NCBI RefSeq assembly: GCF_000381985.1
Contig: NZ_KB907337.1
Coordinates: 670,274-734,273 of the forward strand
DNA length: 64,000 bases
Direction of reading: 5' to 3'
From: Novispirillum itersonii subsp. itersonii ATCC 12639
Lineage (GTDB): Bacteria; Pseudomonadota; Alphaproteobacteria; Rhodospirillales; Rhodospirillaceae
Shown here in pieces: positions 35,918 through 45,204 of this stretch. The translations under genes and the position numbers were made by a program. The notes beneath the pieces are model-generated. The model did not search any database, was not told the origin of the DNA, and saw only the letters and a list, made by a program, of their open reading frames with translations. Within the stretch, counting starts at the first letter, position 1. Every line of letters begins with the position of its first letter.

Positions 35918-37852
35918 ATGGGAGCGTTCTGTGGCATCGTCCGGATGGATGGCGAAGCAGCCGATAAGGCCGAAGCAACCGTCATGGCCGGGGCTTTCGC
36001 CGCATCACCGCGCAGCCGTCCGGCCCTGCATTCCGAACCGGGCGGGGTGTTTGCCGCTGTTTCGTTCCCGCTGACCCCCGAAGACCGGTTTGACCGCCAG
36101 CCGTGGAGCGGCCGCGACGGCCAGTTGACCCTGCTGTTCGACGGGCGGCTGGATGATCGCGCCGACCTTGCCAGCCGTCTGGGGCTGGATTCCGGAAGGG
36201 TCGCCGAGATGGCCGACGGCGCGCTGGTGCTGGCCGCCTATGAACGCTGGGGGACAGGGTTTCTCGCCGGTCTGTCCGGCCCCTGGGTTCTGGCCGTATG
36301 GGACAGCGGGGCGCGGAAGCTGGTGCTGGCCCGGGACCCCATGGGGGGCCGGTCCCTGTTCTTTCACCGCGACGGGCCGGTGGTGACCTTCGCCGCCAGC
36401 ACCATGGCACTGCTGCGCCTGCACCGTGTCGCCCGGGATCTGGACGAAACCGTCCTCGGCGATCTGCTGATGCTGACCATGACAGAGCGTAACCGCACCT
36501 TCTACCGGGATATCAGCCGGGTTCCGGGGGGCTGTCTGGTGATCTGCACCCCCGGCGCAATGACGGTGGAACCCTTCTGGCAGCCGCCCACCGACCAACC
36601 GCTGCGGCTTTCCAGCGACGGGGAGTATGTTGAAGCCGGGCGGGACCTTCTGGACCGGGCGGTGCGCGCCAGTCTCCGCAGCCTCACGCCGGTGGCGGTT
36701 CTGGGCTCCGGCGGTCTGGATTCCGGCGGGATTGCCGCAACCGCAGCCCGGCAGATGGCCCCCGCTCAGATTCCCCTGTACTCCCGTGCCCCTCCGCCGG
36801 GCTGGCACGGTCCGGAACAGCCCCACCTGTACCCCGATGAACGCCCGAAACTTGCGGCACTGGCCGCCCTGCATCCGAACCTGCGGGTGCACGTGGTCGA
36901 CCGGCCCGGCCCCCACCGCTTTGACAGCGATCAGACCTGCCTGTTCCAGCGTTACGGGATGCCCGTCCGGGCCGCAGACAATATCGGCTGGCTGCTGGCC
37001 GCGGTGGAAGAGGCCCGTGCCGCCGGGCATCGGGTGTTGCTGACCGGGGATTATGGCAACACGACCCTGACCGCACCGGGCCGGGCCGCGCCAATGGCCC
37101 TGTTACGGCAGGGGCAGCTTCTGGCACTGATGCGGGAGCTGGCAGGCTGGCGCCGCCGCAATGGCTGGCCGTGGCACACGGTGATCTATCAGGCCCTGAT
37201 CCGGCAGATCAAATGGCTGGAAACCCGGGGCATCACTGGCCGCAGCCGGAGCACATGGCGCGACTGGAGCCTGATCACGCCCGAAGCCGTTGCCGGTCTG
37301 GATCTTGAACAGCGCGCCAGAAACGGGGGCGCCCCCGGCTTTCCGCTGCCGACATCCAGCGCCGCCCAGTCCCGGGGGTTCATCCTGCAACAGTACGGTT
37401 CCCTGCTTGGTGATCTGGTGGCGCAGACGGTGGCGGTTGACGGCTATGAGCTGCGCGCGCCGCTGGCCTATCTGCCGCTGGTGGAGTTCACACTGCGGGT
37501 ACCGTCCACCCAGTTCTGCCGTGACGGTCAGCTCCGCTGGCTGGCCCGCCGGGTGCTGGCCGACCGCCTCCCCGACGCCTGCCTGACGGAAACCAGAGTC
37601 GGCGCCCAGCACCCCGAATGGTTCGACACCCTGTCCAGCCTGCGGGACTCCTATCAGGCTGATCTGGATCGCCTTGGGTCCTCGTCGCAGGTGGCCCGCA
37701 TGGTGGACATCAAGCGGGCACAGGCGCTGCTGGATGACTGGCCGCAGGACGCGGAAGCAGCCCTGCGGCAGCGGGATCACTATGCCAATGCCCTCTGCCG
37801 GGGGCTGCACGTCGCCCGCTTCATCCGCTGGAATGAAGGCGGAAACGGGTAA
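35918..37852 (+). CDS. Asparagine-synthetase-like lasso peptide cyclase
   Basis: 644 residues. An N-terminal class II glutamine-amidotransferase-like domain (about 1-210) with MGAFCGIVRMDG and DPMGGRSLFF, then an ATP-pyrophosphatase domain with LGSGGLDSGGIA (about residue 270) and LLTGDYGN. The catalytic Cys of true amidotransferases sits directly after Met; here it is residue 5, so glutamine use is unlikely. That agrees with lasso cyclases (McjC type), which adenylate the ring Asp/Glu and join it to the core's N-terminal amine. ATG at 35918 is chosen with AGGGA nine bases upstream. Confidence 0.82.
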   Translation: MGAFCGIVRMDGEAADKAEATVMAGAFAASPRSRPALHSEPGGVFAAVSFPLTPEDRFDRQPWSGRDGQLTLLFDGRLDDRADLASRLGLDSGRVAEMADGALVLAAYERWGTGFLAGLSGPWVLAVWDSGARKLVLARDPMGGRSLFFHRDGPVVTFAASTMALLRLHRVARDLDETVLGDLLMLTMTERNRTFYRDISRVPGGCLVICTPGAMTVEPFWQPPTDQPLRLSSDGEYVEAGRDLLDRAVRASLRSLTPVAVLGSGGLDSGGIAATAARQMAPAQIPLYSRAPPPGWHGPEQPHLYPDERPKLAALAALHPNLRVHVVDRPGPHRFDSDQTCLFQRYGMPVRAADNIGWLLAAVEEARAAGHRVLLTGDYGNTTLTAPGRAAPMALLRQGQLLALMRELAGWRRRNGWPWHTVIYQALIRQIKWLETRGITGRSRSTWRDWSLITPEAVAGLDLEQRARNGGAPGFPLPTSSAAQSRGFILQQYGSLLGDLVAQTVAVDGYELRAPLAYLPLVEFTLRVPSTQFCRDGQLRWLARRVLADRLPDACLTETRVGAQHPEWFDTLSSLRDSYQADLDRLGSSSQVARMVDIKRAQALLDDWPQDAEAALRQRDHYANALCRGLHVARFIRWNEGGNG

Positions 37853-37914
37853 GGCAGCCGGCCAGCCAGAGCTTGTTCTTCGATTGAGAGAAACCCACTC
37901 AACCGGAAAATGCT

Positions 37915-38766
37915 TTATAGGGCGTATCCCAGCCGTACCATCATCTCGCCATGATCGCGTTCGATCCGGCGCACCTGCGCCGGTGTCAACGCCGCCTGCC
38001 AGCCCCCGGCCCGCCCGACGCGGAAATGACTGCGGCCATCACCGCGCAAGGCAAAGCCTTCCTGCCGGTCCCGCGCCTTCAGCCGGTCAAACCGGGTTGC
38101 TTCCACTGCGGCGGCAATCTGCTCTGACGCCGTGGGCAAAGCGGCAAAAGCGGCCATTCTGGTGAACTCCCCCACCGGATCGACCAGAAGGTCCTCGTAG
38201 CGGATCAGCAGGCGCGGCACCTCTTCGGCGGTCAGCCAGCTCCGGCAATGACTGCTCCAGTCCAGCAGGAGAATGGGCAACTGTGGCCCGGCCACCGCAT
38301 CGGGGTCAAAGTCCAGCCGGTATCCGGGATCCGCCATCCGGGCAATGGCCTCATCCTGATCACAGTCAAAAAACTCGGCGAAGGACACGGCAATATCGCG
38401 GGGATCGCGGACCAGATGGATCGCCCCTGCCGTTGCCCGGGCGGACAGGCGGGCCCCGCCCTCCTCTGTCCGGATCCATGCATCGTGGGTCCGGTACAGG
38501 CCGGGGCGGGACAGATGGCGGGCTTCCGCCTCCAGCCGCAGCGGCTTCAGCGTGATCGCCTCATCCGGCGTCAGATCCGCCAGCTTGATACCCAGCGCCT
38601 CATCGAAGCCCAGCAGCCCAAAATCAACCGGAACCCGCAGGACCTGATCCCGGATGCTCGGCGCGTCCCCGGATCCGGCCAGAAGCTGCGCCACGAACAG
38701 GCGCAGCCACGTGCTGCCGGATTTCGGATAGGCGGCAATCCAGATGATTTTTCGGATATCAGACAA
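37915..38766 (-). CDS. PAPS-dependent sulfotransferase 2
   Basis: About 283 residues, a paralogue of sulfotransferase 1. The PAPS loop is AAYPKSGSTWLRLF, the 3'-phosphate motif HLVRDPRDIAVSFAEFF and the C-terminus SHFRVGRAGGWQAALT; both end in a similar H-G-x-M-x-R-L-G-Y. The start is unclear: TTG at 38766, with GGAG eleven bases upstream, aligns with the paralogue, while a TTG at 38844 would add 26 residues. It lies on the minus strand between the cyclase and the PqqD-like gene. Confidence 0.85.
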   Translation of the reverse strand: MSDIRKIIWIAAYPKSGSTWLRLFVAQLLAGSGDAPSIRDQVLRVPVDFGLLGFDEALGIKLADLTPDEAITLKPLRLEAEARHLSRPGLYRTHDAWIRTEEGGARLSARATAGAIHLVRDPRDIAVSFAEFFDCDQDEAIARMADPGYRLDFDPDAVAGPQLPILLLDWSSHCRSWLTAEEVPRLLIRYEDLLVDPVGEFTRMAAFAALPTASEQIAAAVEATRFDRLKARDRQEGFALRGDGRSHFRVGRAGGWQAALTPAQVRRIERDHGEMMVRLGYAL

Positions 38767-38975
38767 AATCGCACAGTCTCCGGCTTTGATACAGGCTTGT
38801 GGGATGACAGCCCCCTGCGCTTCTATCAATTGCGTCTTCTTCAAAACAGTTTTCTTTTACAGGCCGTTATGCTGTATAGGCCGGGACCCTGCGCCCCCGG
38901 AAGACCGCATTCCCCCAGGGGTGGACAGCTTTCGGCCGATAATGCCATAAATCTTCAGACTTATAATTTTACAGG

Positions 38976-39275
38976 ATGCCCAGCCCGATGAGCGGACTTT
39001 CTGCGGGGACCACCCTCGTACGGAACAAGGATATGCTCTTTTCCCACATTCATCATGAAGTGGTGATTTTCCACATGATGAAGGGGGCATACTTTTCGCT
39101 CGACGCGATCGGGGCGGATATCTGGTCCCGCCTTGACACCCCGATGACTGTGGCCGCCCTGTGTGACAGCCTGACAGCCGATTATGACGGAGACCGCGCT
39201 GAGATTGAGCGGGACGTTCTGCTGCTGTTGGCTGACATGATGGACACCGATCTGGTCATCCCGCACCAGCCATGA
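38976..39275 (+). CDS. PqqD-family RiPP recognition element protein (lasso B1-like)
   Basis: 99 residues. LVRNKDMLFSHIHHEVVIFHMMKGAYFSLDAIGADIWSRL is the PqqD winged-helix fold: a beta hairpin then the x-x-L-D-x-x-G-x-x-I-W motif. In lasso systems a free-standing PqqD (B1) binds the precursor leader and presents it to the B2 peptidase. An internal ATG at 38988 has AGGA eleven bases upstream and could be the true start. Confidence 0.85.
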   Translation: MPSPMSGLSAGTTLVRNKDMLFSHIHHEVVIFHMMKGAYFSLDAIGADIWSRLDTPMTVAALCDSLTADYDGDRAEIERDVLLLLADMMDTDLVIPHQP

Positions 39276-39346
39276 GGCTGAGATCAGGACGGCCTTCCGC
39301 CGCCAGTCCGGTAAACAAGAGCCTGATCGGTAAATAAGGTGCTGTG

Positions 39347-40246
39347 ATGAGAAAAACGGTCGAACTGGGTGGCTGGCGATACTGCGGCGACATCCTGCCC
39401 CCGGGCGAGATTGCCGCCGACCCCGATGCCCCTGCCGACATCACCGTCACCGTCACCGCCGTTCCTGCCATGCCGGAGGACTGCTCTCCGGGCCATCCTC
39501 TGTGGCGGACCCTGACCGATGGGCGGATCCTGCTGTCTGTGCCGGGGATCGGCCGCTTCTGCCTGTCCGGGGGAGACAGGGTTGATGTCGAACCGGCCAC
39601 CGGGGCCGATCCGGTCAGCCTTGGCCTGCTCCTGAGCGGACCGGTTCTGGCCGTGCTGAACCGCCAGCGCGGTCTGCTTCCCTTCGACGGGGCCGCGCTT
39701 GGCCTGAACGGTGGTGCCCTGCTGGCCGTCGGGGCCTCCGGCGTGGGGAAAAGCACTCTGGCCGCCGTTCTGGCACAACAGGGGTGGCCGGTACTGGCCG
39801 ACGGGGTTGTCTCCGTCTCGTCCCGGAAGGACGGGGCAGAGCTGATACGGGGTGCCGCCTGCCTGCGGCTGTGGCGACGGTCAGCCCAGATGCTGGGCCT
39901 TGATCTTCAGGGGTATCCGCCGCTGCGGCCCGGGGTCCCCCGGTTTGACACCCGGTGGAGTGGCCTGCCCCCCGGCCCCCGGCCCATCACCGGGATCGCC
40001 ATCCTGCTGAACCGGGCCGCCCGGCCGGAGTGCGAGCGGCTGTCTCCGGGGCAGGCGGTGGCCTGCCTGACACGCGCCCTGTGGAGCCGCCCGGCCTATG
40101 CGGAAGACCGGCCCGGCGCAGCGGCGTTGATCGCTGACCTCGCGGCGCTGACGACATCGGTCCCCTGCTGGCGTCTGACGCTGGCGGAGGACCTTGACGC
40201 AATGGCATCCACAGCCGATTTACTGAAGCAGTCGGTCAACCTGTAA
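39347..40246 (+). CDS. HPr-kinase-like protein 3
   Basis: 299 residues. P-loop VGASGVGKSTLAAVLAQQG (about residue 128), then VLADGVVSVS and ACLRLWRRSAQMLG, paralleling the LWPDA segment of protein 1. Intact Walker A. With protein 1 it is one of two probably active kinases here. ATG at 39347 has AAGG seven bases upstream; the GTG one codon earlier is less well placed. It follows the PqqD-like gene by 71 bases on the same strand, so they may form an operon. Confidence 0.78.
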   Translation: MRKTVELGGWRYCGDILPPGEIAADPDAPADITVTVTAVPAMPEDCSPGHPLWRTLTDGRILLSVPGIGRFCLSGGDRVDVEPATGADPVSLGLLLSGPVLAVLNRQRGLLPFDGAALGLNGGALLAVGASGVGKSTLAAVLAQQGWPVLADGVVSVSSRKDGAELIRGAACLRLWRRSAQMLGLDLQGYPPLRPGVPRFDTRWSGLPPGPRPITGIAILLNRAARPECERLSPGQAVACLTRALWSRPAYAEDRPGAAALIADLAALTTSVPCWRLTLAEDLDAMASTADLLKQSVNL

Positions 40247-40276
40247 AAGAATGCATCCATAATACGCTTACATCTT

Positions 40277-40891
40277 TTACCGCGTGCCCTCTTCAGGAAT
40301 GGAGGAGGGAAAGACAGCGCGCCCGATCTGACCGGCCCGCTCCAGCAGAGAGTCCGGTGCACCCGGATCAGACAGCAGCAGCAGACTGGATGTCACCACC
40401 GGCGCGCCGCAGTACCCGAAGATTCCGTGATCAATCTGCGTTTTCATGGCCCCCTCATAGCCATGCCGGGCATAGGTTCCCTGATCTGCTCCGCCGATTG
40501 CGACCAGATGAACGGAAAGCCACCCCAGCTTTTTCCGGATCACCGCATCCGCCCGGTCATCATACGCCCAGCCGCTGGTGAACACCCGGTCAATCCAGCC
40601 TTTCAGCAGGGCCGGCATCGACCACCAGTACACCGGATAGACCAGAACCAGCGCATCAGACCGTTGCAGGCGGGCCTGCTCCGCCGCCACATCGGCGGGG
40701 ACCGGGGCCCGATGCAGGTGCACGGCATTATCCGCCGCCGTATAGCGGGGATCAAACCCCTCGGCGGCCAGATCCACCAGCTCAACGCTCGCCCCGGGGG
40801 TGCCTGCGGTGATTCCCCCGGCGATGCTCCGGGCAATCCGCTGCGTCAGCGCTTCACGCTCCGGGTGGGCAACAATGATGGTAGAGTGCAT
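40277..40891 (-). CDS. NAD(P)H:quinone oxidoreductase-like flavoprotein
   Basis: 204 residues. Flavodoxin-2 fold of the NQO1/MdaB group: IIVAHPEREALTQ for the FMN/FAD phosphate, VLVYPVYWWSMPALLKGWIDRVF and AIGGADQGTYARHGYEGAM. Two-electron reductases of this family detoxify quinones. GGAGG precedes the ATG at 40891. It is divergent from a TetR-family gene across an 88-base gap with a palindromic operator, the usual layout of a regulated detoxification gene. Confidence 0.88.
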   Translation of the reverse strand: MHSTIIVAHPEREALTQRIARSIAGGITAGTPGASVELVDLAAEGFDPRYTAADNAVHLHRAPVPADVAAEQARLQRSDALVLVYPVYWWSMPALLKGWIDRVFTSGWAYDDRADAVIRKKLGWLSVHLVAIGGADQGTYARHGYEGAMKTQIDHGIFGYCGAPVVTSSLLLLSDPGAPDSLLERAGQIGRAVFPSSIPEEGTR

Positions 40892-40934
40892 GGTGCGTCC
40901 TCCTGATCCGTGGCCGCGACCCACAGCCACAAAA

Positions 40935-40965
40935 ATATACGAAAAGTAACTTACCTTTAGTATAT
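40935..40965. promoter_or_regulatory. Probable TetR-family operator
   Basis: AAAAGTAA-c-TTACCTTT, 8-1-8 bases with one mismatch, nested in ATATAC...GTATAT, between the divergent oxidoreductase and TetR genes. Confidence 0.6.
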
Positions 40966-40979
40966 AGAGACATCCGACA

Positions 40980-41600
40980 ATGCCGACAACACCTGACTCT
41001 CAAAAAAGTAAGCGCGTCCGCCTCAGCCGCGCGGAACGGCTGAGGCAACTGATTGATGTGTCGTGGGACATCATCCGGCAGGACGGGACCGATGCCCTGA
41101 CCCTGCCGAACCTCGCCCTGCGGGCACAGGTCGCCAAGCCGGTTGTCTATGACCACTTCGGCACACGCAACGGCCTGCTGGCCCGGCTGTATCAGGACTT
41201 TGATCAACGGCAGACGGCCCGGATCGATATCGCGCTTGCCGGAAGCGGGCCGACCCTGCGGGAGACGGCAAGGGTGATCGCAACATCCTACATCTCCTGC
41301 GTCTTCGCACAGGGTCAGGAGATTCCCGGAGTTCTGGCGGCCCTCGCCGGTTCGCCGGAACTGGAGGCGGTCAGGCGGGAGTATCAGCGGGCCTTTCTTG
41401 CCAAATGCCGGACCATCCTGAGCCCCTTTTCTCCGCAGCAAACCATCAGACCGGCAGCGCTGTGGGCGATGCTGGGGGCGGCGGATACCCTCTCGGCGGT
41501 GGCGGCATCGGGGGAAATTGCCCTTGAGGAGGCCACCGGAGAACTGTCACGCCTGATCATGGCCATTCCTGACAGCAGCGCCCCCGGCGAAAGCCTCTGA
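40980..41600 (+). CDS. TetR-family transcriptional regulator
   Basis: 206 residues. The N-terminal helix-turn-helix spans about 20-65 (DALTLPNLALRAQVAKPVVYDHFGTRNGLLARLY) and is well conserved. The C-terminal ligand-binding domain is all-helical and variable. It probably represses the divergent quinone oxidoreductase gene and itself through the palindrome between them, with release by an aromatic or quinone inducer. Confidence 0.88.
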   Translation: MPTTPDSQKSKRVRLSRAERLRQLIDVSWDIIRQDGTDALTLPNLALRAQVAKPVVYDHFGTRNGLLARLYQDFDQRQTARIDIALAGSGPTLRETARVIATSYISCVFAQGQEIPGVLAALAGSPELEAVRREYQRAFLAKCRTILSPFSPQQTIRPAALWAMLGAADTLSAVAASGEIALEEATGELSRLIMAIPDSSAPGESL

Positions 41601-41724
41601 CCCGGCTATAATCGCCCCTTGCATTCGTTTGCAAAATCGGGCATCCCTGCCGCCAACGCCGGATGGTTGTACGTTTCCGATCAATCCGGCGCCCCCTTTC
41701 TTCCTTGGCGGACAGCGACAGGCG

Positions 41725-42735
41725 ATGACCCCCGGCACCCAGCCCCCTGCGGCCAGAGTCACTTCTCTTGATGTTGCCCGGCTGGCGAATGTCTCGCAGT
41801 CGGCAGTGTCGCGCACCTTTACGCCCGGGGCCAGCGTGTCTGAAAAAACGCGGGAACGGGTGCTGGCCGCCGCCGCCCACCTTGGCTACCGCCCCAACAT
41901 TCTGGCCCGCAGCCTGATCACCGGACGCAGCAACATGGTCGGGCTGGTGCTGTCAGAGCTGTCAAACCCCTATTACCCGCCGCTGCTGGAAAAACTGTCC
42001 GGTGCCCTGCAGGCGCAGGGGCGGCACCTGCTGCTGTTCACCGTCCCCCATGATCAGGATGTGGAAACGCTGATCCCCCGCGTGCTGCAATATCAGGTCG
42101 ATGCGGTGGTGATCTGCGCCGGTACGGTCTCCTCCGGCATGGCTGCCGCCTGTGCCCGCGACCGCCGCCCGGTGCTGCTGCTTAACCGCACCGCCAGCCA
42201 CCCGCAGGCCGACCATGTGCTGTGCGATAATGAGGATGGCGGACGGCAGGCCGCCGCCGCCCTGATCGCCGCCGGATGCCAGCGGCTGGGGCTGATCCAC
42301 GGTCAGTCCGGCACCATGACCGCCGACCTGCGGGCCCGGGGCTTTCTGGCCGAAGCCGCCCGCGCCGCCGTGCCGGTGCGGCAGGCGGACGGCGGCTTTA
42401 CCGCTGCGGGCGGGGCAGAGGCTGCCCGCTGCCTGCTGACCGGGCCGGAAGCGCCGGTTGACGGCCTGTTCGCCGCCAACGACCTGATGGCGCTGGAAGC
42501 CCTGCGGGTGGCGGAAACACTGGGGCGGTCTGTGCCACAGGACCTGAAGATCATCGGCTTTGACGATATCCCCGATGCCGCCCGCTTCGGCCTTTCCACC
42601 CTGCGTCAGCCGCTGGAAGATCTGGTGCAGGCGCTGGCGGCACAGCTGGAAGCCCGCCTGAACGGGGCCCCGGCAGCCCCGCCGCAGGTGCTGCCGGTCT
42701 GCCTGATCCGCCGGGCCTCCCTCGGTGCGGCCTGA
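41725..42735 (+). CDS. LacI-family transcriptional regulator
   Basis: 336 residues. Helix-turn-helix VTSLDVARLANVSQSAVSRTF (about 12-32) and hinge NILARSLITGRSNMVGLV lead into a periplasmic-binding-protein-like sugar domain (LSELSNPYYPPLLEKL, GLFAANDLMALEAL, IIGFDDIPDAARF). It ends 48 bases before a SemiSWEET gene, whose sugar transport it may control. The effector is unknown. Confidence 0.9.
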   Translation: MTPGTQPPAARVTSLDVARLANVSQSAVSRTFTPGASVSEKTRERVLAAAAHLGYRPNILARSLITGRSNMVGLVLSELSNPYYPPLLEKLSGALQAQGRHLLLFTVPHDQDVETLIPRVLQYQVDAVVICAGTVSSGMAAACARDRRPVLLLNRTASHPQADHVLCDNEDGGRQAAAALIAAGCQRLGLIHGQSGTMTADLRARGFLAEAARAAVPVRQADGGFTAAGGAEAARCLLTGPEAPVDGLFAANDLMALEALRVAETLGRSVPQDLKIIGFDDIPDAARFGLSTLRQPLEDLVQALAAQLEARLNGAPAAPPQVLPVCLIRRASLGAA

Positions 42736-42783
42736 CCCTTTTTTCTTTCTCCCCCTTCCTCTCTCCCTCAGAAAGCAGCGGTT

Positions 42784-43065
42784 ATGGTCCCTGACTCCCT
42801 TGCCCCCTATGTTGAATATGTCGGCTCCACCGCCGGGGCGCTGACGACTTTCGCGTTTCTGCCGCAGGTGATCAAAGTGTGGCGGACCCGCTGTGCTGAT
42901 GACCTGTCCTTCCTGACCTTTGCGGTGTTCTGTCTGGGGGTGGCCCTGTGGATGGCCTATGGCGTGCTGATTTCCTCGCCGCCGCTGATCGTCACCAATG
43001 CCATCACCTTCGTGCTGGCGCTGGCGCTGGTGGTGATGAAAATCGCCTTTACCCGGAAGGCGTGA
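42784..43065 (+). CDS. SemiSWEET-type sugar transporter
   Basis: 93 residues with one three-helix bundle: GSTAGALTTFAFLPQVIKVWRTR (PQ-loop type motif), LSFLTFAVFCLGVALWMAYG, and a third helix containing NAITFVLALALVVMKI. SemiSWEETs dimerise into a passive sugar uniporter. It sits downstream of a LacI regulator and before a strong terminator. Confidence 0.88.
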   Translation: MVPDSLAPYVEYVGSTAGALTTFAFLPQVIKVWRTRCADDLSFLTFAVFCLGVALWMAYGVLISSPPLIVTNAITFVLALALVVMKIAFTRKA

Positions 43066-43101
43066 CAGCCACCCGCCGCCAGACGGAACGGCAGGCAGCA
43101 G

Positions 43102-43131
43102 AAAGGGCGCCCCACCGGAGCGCCCTTTTTT
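43102..43131 (+). terminator. Rho-independent terminator after SemiSWEET
   Basis: AAAGGGCGC, nine-base loop, GCGCCC then TTTTTT. Confidence 0.88.
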
Positions 43132-43176
43132 ACGCCTGATCAGGTTTCAACCCGCCAAAGCTCAGCCGTTAAGACC

Positions 43177-44862
43177 TCAGCCCGTGCGAACGGTGCGGAT
43201 AAACCGCTCCACTTCCTGACTCAGCAGGCCCGATTGCAGGGCCAGATCGGCGGCGGACTGCTGCACCTGTGCCGCAACACTGCTGGCCTCCTGCGACGTG
43301 GCGGCAATGCGCCCGACGTTGCCGGTGACGATTTCCGTCCCCTGTGCCGCCTCCACCGCATTGCGGGCGATTTCCTGCGTGGCGGCGCCCTGCTGTTCCA
43401 CCGCAGAGGCAATCGCCGCCGACACCTGGCTCATCCGGGCGATCTGCTGACTGATCAGCCCCATCGCCTGCACCGCCGCCGTGGTGGCCGACTGCACATC
43501 CTCAATCTGGGCGGCAATCTCGCTGGTGGCGCGGCTGGTCTGGGTGGCAAGGCTTTTCACCTCATTCGCCACCACGGCAAACCCCTTGCCGGTATCCCCG
43601 GCCCGCGCCGCCTCGATCGTCGCATTCAGGGCCAGCAGGTTGGTCTGGCTGGCAATGTCGTTGATCAGCCCGACCACATCGCCGATCTTCTGCACCGCGC
43701 CGGACAGACCTTCGACCACATGGGCGGTCTGTTCCGCCTGCTGCACCGCCTCGCCGGACAGTACGGAAGACTGTTCCACCTGCCGGGCGATTTCCTGAAT
43801 GGAGGCCGACAGCTGTTCCGAGGCCGACGCCACGGTCTGCACGTTGGCCGATGCCTGATCCGCCGCGCCGGTGGCCTCGGCCCCCCGGCTGTTCACCTCG
43901 CCGGAGATATCGGACATCACCTGCGCATTGCTCTGCATTGACCGTGCCGCTTCCGACACCGCCCCCACCACTGTGCTGACCGTCTGCTCGAAGGTGTCGG
44001 CCATCTCATTCAGCAGGGCCCGCTTATCGGCCTCGGCCTGTTCAGCCAGCCGCGCCTGTTCGGCTTCCAGCCTGCGGGCGGCTTCCCCCTTGCTCTTGAA
44101 GACGGCCACGGCGCGGGCCATTTCGCCGACCTCGTCACCGCGCCCGGTGCCATCCACCGTCACCGTCAGATCCCCGGCGGCCAGACGCTCCATCACCCGG
44201 CCCAGCCGCGACAGCGGGCTGGTCACCCCCTGCGCCACCAGCCAGATCGCCAGCGCCAGCGTCATCAGCGTTGCCGCGGCCGGAACCGCCACCGACAGCA
44301 CCACCAGCCGGTCAGCCTGCAGTTGCAGATCCGCCGACAGGGTGTCGGTCTCAGCCACCAGTGCCACCGTCATCGGCAGCAGGATCTTACCGATCGCATC
44401 CACCTCCGGCAGGAAAGCGGAGCGGAACAGGCTGTTCGCCTCCTGATCGCGGTTCTGCACCGCCAGCGCGGCAATCGCCCCGGCACTGGTAAAGGCGGTA
44501 TCAAACCGCTTTCTGATCTCGGCCAGATCATTGCCGTAGCGCGGCAGCGCCGTCACGGCCTTCTGCAACCGCTCATAAAAGTCTGCCTGCACGGTCGGCA
44601 GGGTTTCCTTCAGGCGGGTGATTTCGGCCACATCCTCTTCCGCGATCATGGTGGCCATCGTTGCCCGCAGCACCGTGGCGACGCGGTTAGCCGCAACCAT
44701 CTGCACCTGCCCGCTGGCATTGCTGTTCAGCAGCCCGCTGTACCTCTCGTCCATCCGGTGCATCTGCCACGCGGTAATCGCCGCGCACCCGACCGAGACC
44801 ACCCCCAGCAGCAGCAGCACCAGCAGAACTTTGGTCCGTACCCGCATGTTTACCAGCATCAT
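43177..44862 (-). CDS. Methyl-accepting chemotaxis protein
   Basis: 561 residues from ATG 44862 (GGAG just upstream; ATG at 44859 is equally possible). TM1 about 8-32, a four-helix-bundle-like periplasmic domain (about 33-188), TM2 about 190-212, HAMP with [17 protein letters not shown], then the signalling hairpin with tip [21 protein letters not shown]. No C-terminal pentapeptide for CheR tethering is seen. Ligand unknown. Likely couples to the CheA system at 2.7-8.7 kb. Confidence 0.92.
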   Translation of the reverse strand: MMLVNMRVRTKVLLVLLLLGVVSVGCAAITAWQMHRMDERYSGLLNSNASGQVQMVAANRVATVLRATMATMIAEEDVAEITRLKETLPTVQADFYERLQKAVTALPRYGNDLAEIRKRFDTAFTSAGAIAALAVQNRDQEANSLFRSAFLPEVDAIGKILLPMTVALVAETDTLSADLQLQADRLVVLSVAVPAAATLMTLALAIWLVAQGVTSPLSRLGRVMERLAAGDLTVTVDGTGRGDEVGEMARAVAVFKSKGEAARRLEAEQARLAEQAEADKRALLNEMADTFEQTVSTVVGAVSEAARSMQSNAQVMSDISGEVNSRGAEATGAADQASANVQTVASASEQLSASIQEIARQVEQSSVLSGEAVQQAEQTAHVVEGLSGAVQKIGDVVGLINDIASQTNLLALNATIEAARAGDTGKGFAVVANEVKSLATQTSRATSEIAAQIEDVQSATTAAVQAMGLISQQIARMSQVSAAIASAVEQQGAATQEIARNAVEAAQGTEIVTGNVGRIAATSQEASSVAAQVQQSAADLALQSGLLSQEVERFIRTVRTG

Positions 44863-45204
44863 ACACTCCGCTTCCCTGCCCCGCCGAGCAGACGGGGCCT
44901 GCATCCCGAACGCCCCACAGGCAGCGCCAGAGCACTGCCGGGGTCTTAAAGCGGTAGCCGGTTAAGGCGGGACAATCAACCGATATCCATACGACCAAAT
45001 AATTACGTATTTATAATATAGATGGATTTTCATATGTCAGCATCCATTAAATCCACATTGGGCCGGGCCTTACCGCCTCTGCTCCTCTTCCCCTACCCAG
45101 CCCGACGCACCGGGGCAGTCTGGGGGGGCAATCTGGTCGCCTGAGGCTATATCGCAGCCGCAATATCAATTAATAATGATTATTATAATTAATTTCTAGC
45201 CGAA
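44863..45204. other. AT-rich intergenic region
   Basis: Contains two AT-rich blocks, about 44995-45035 (likely the chemoreceptor promoter) and 45163-45198 (with the near-palindrome aataatgattatt). No gene seen. Confidence 0.4.

Noticed and set aside
35599..35985. N-terminal extension of HPrK-like protein 2 through the 64-base repeats
   Set aside because: It only translates the repeats; the ATG at 35598 with AAAGG upstream matches the domain start.
45163..45198. AT-rich near-palindrome resembling a Fur box
   Set aside because: Too little match and no iron gene nearby to support a Fur site.
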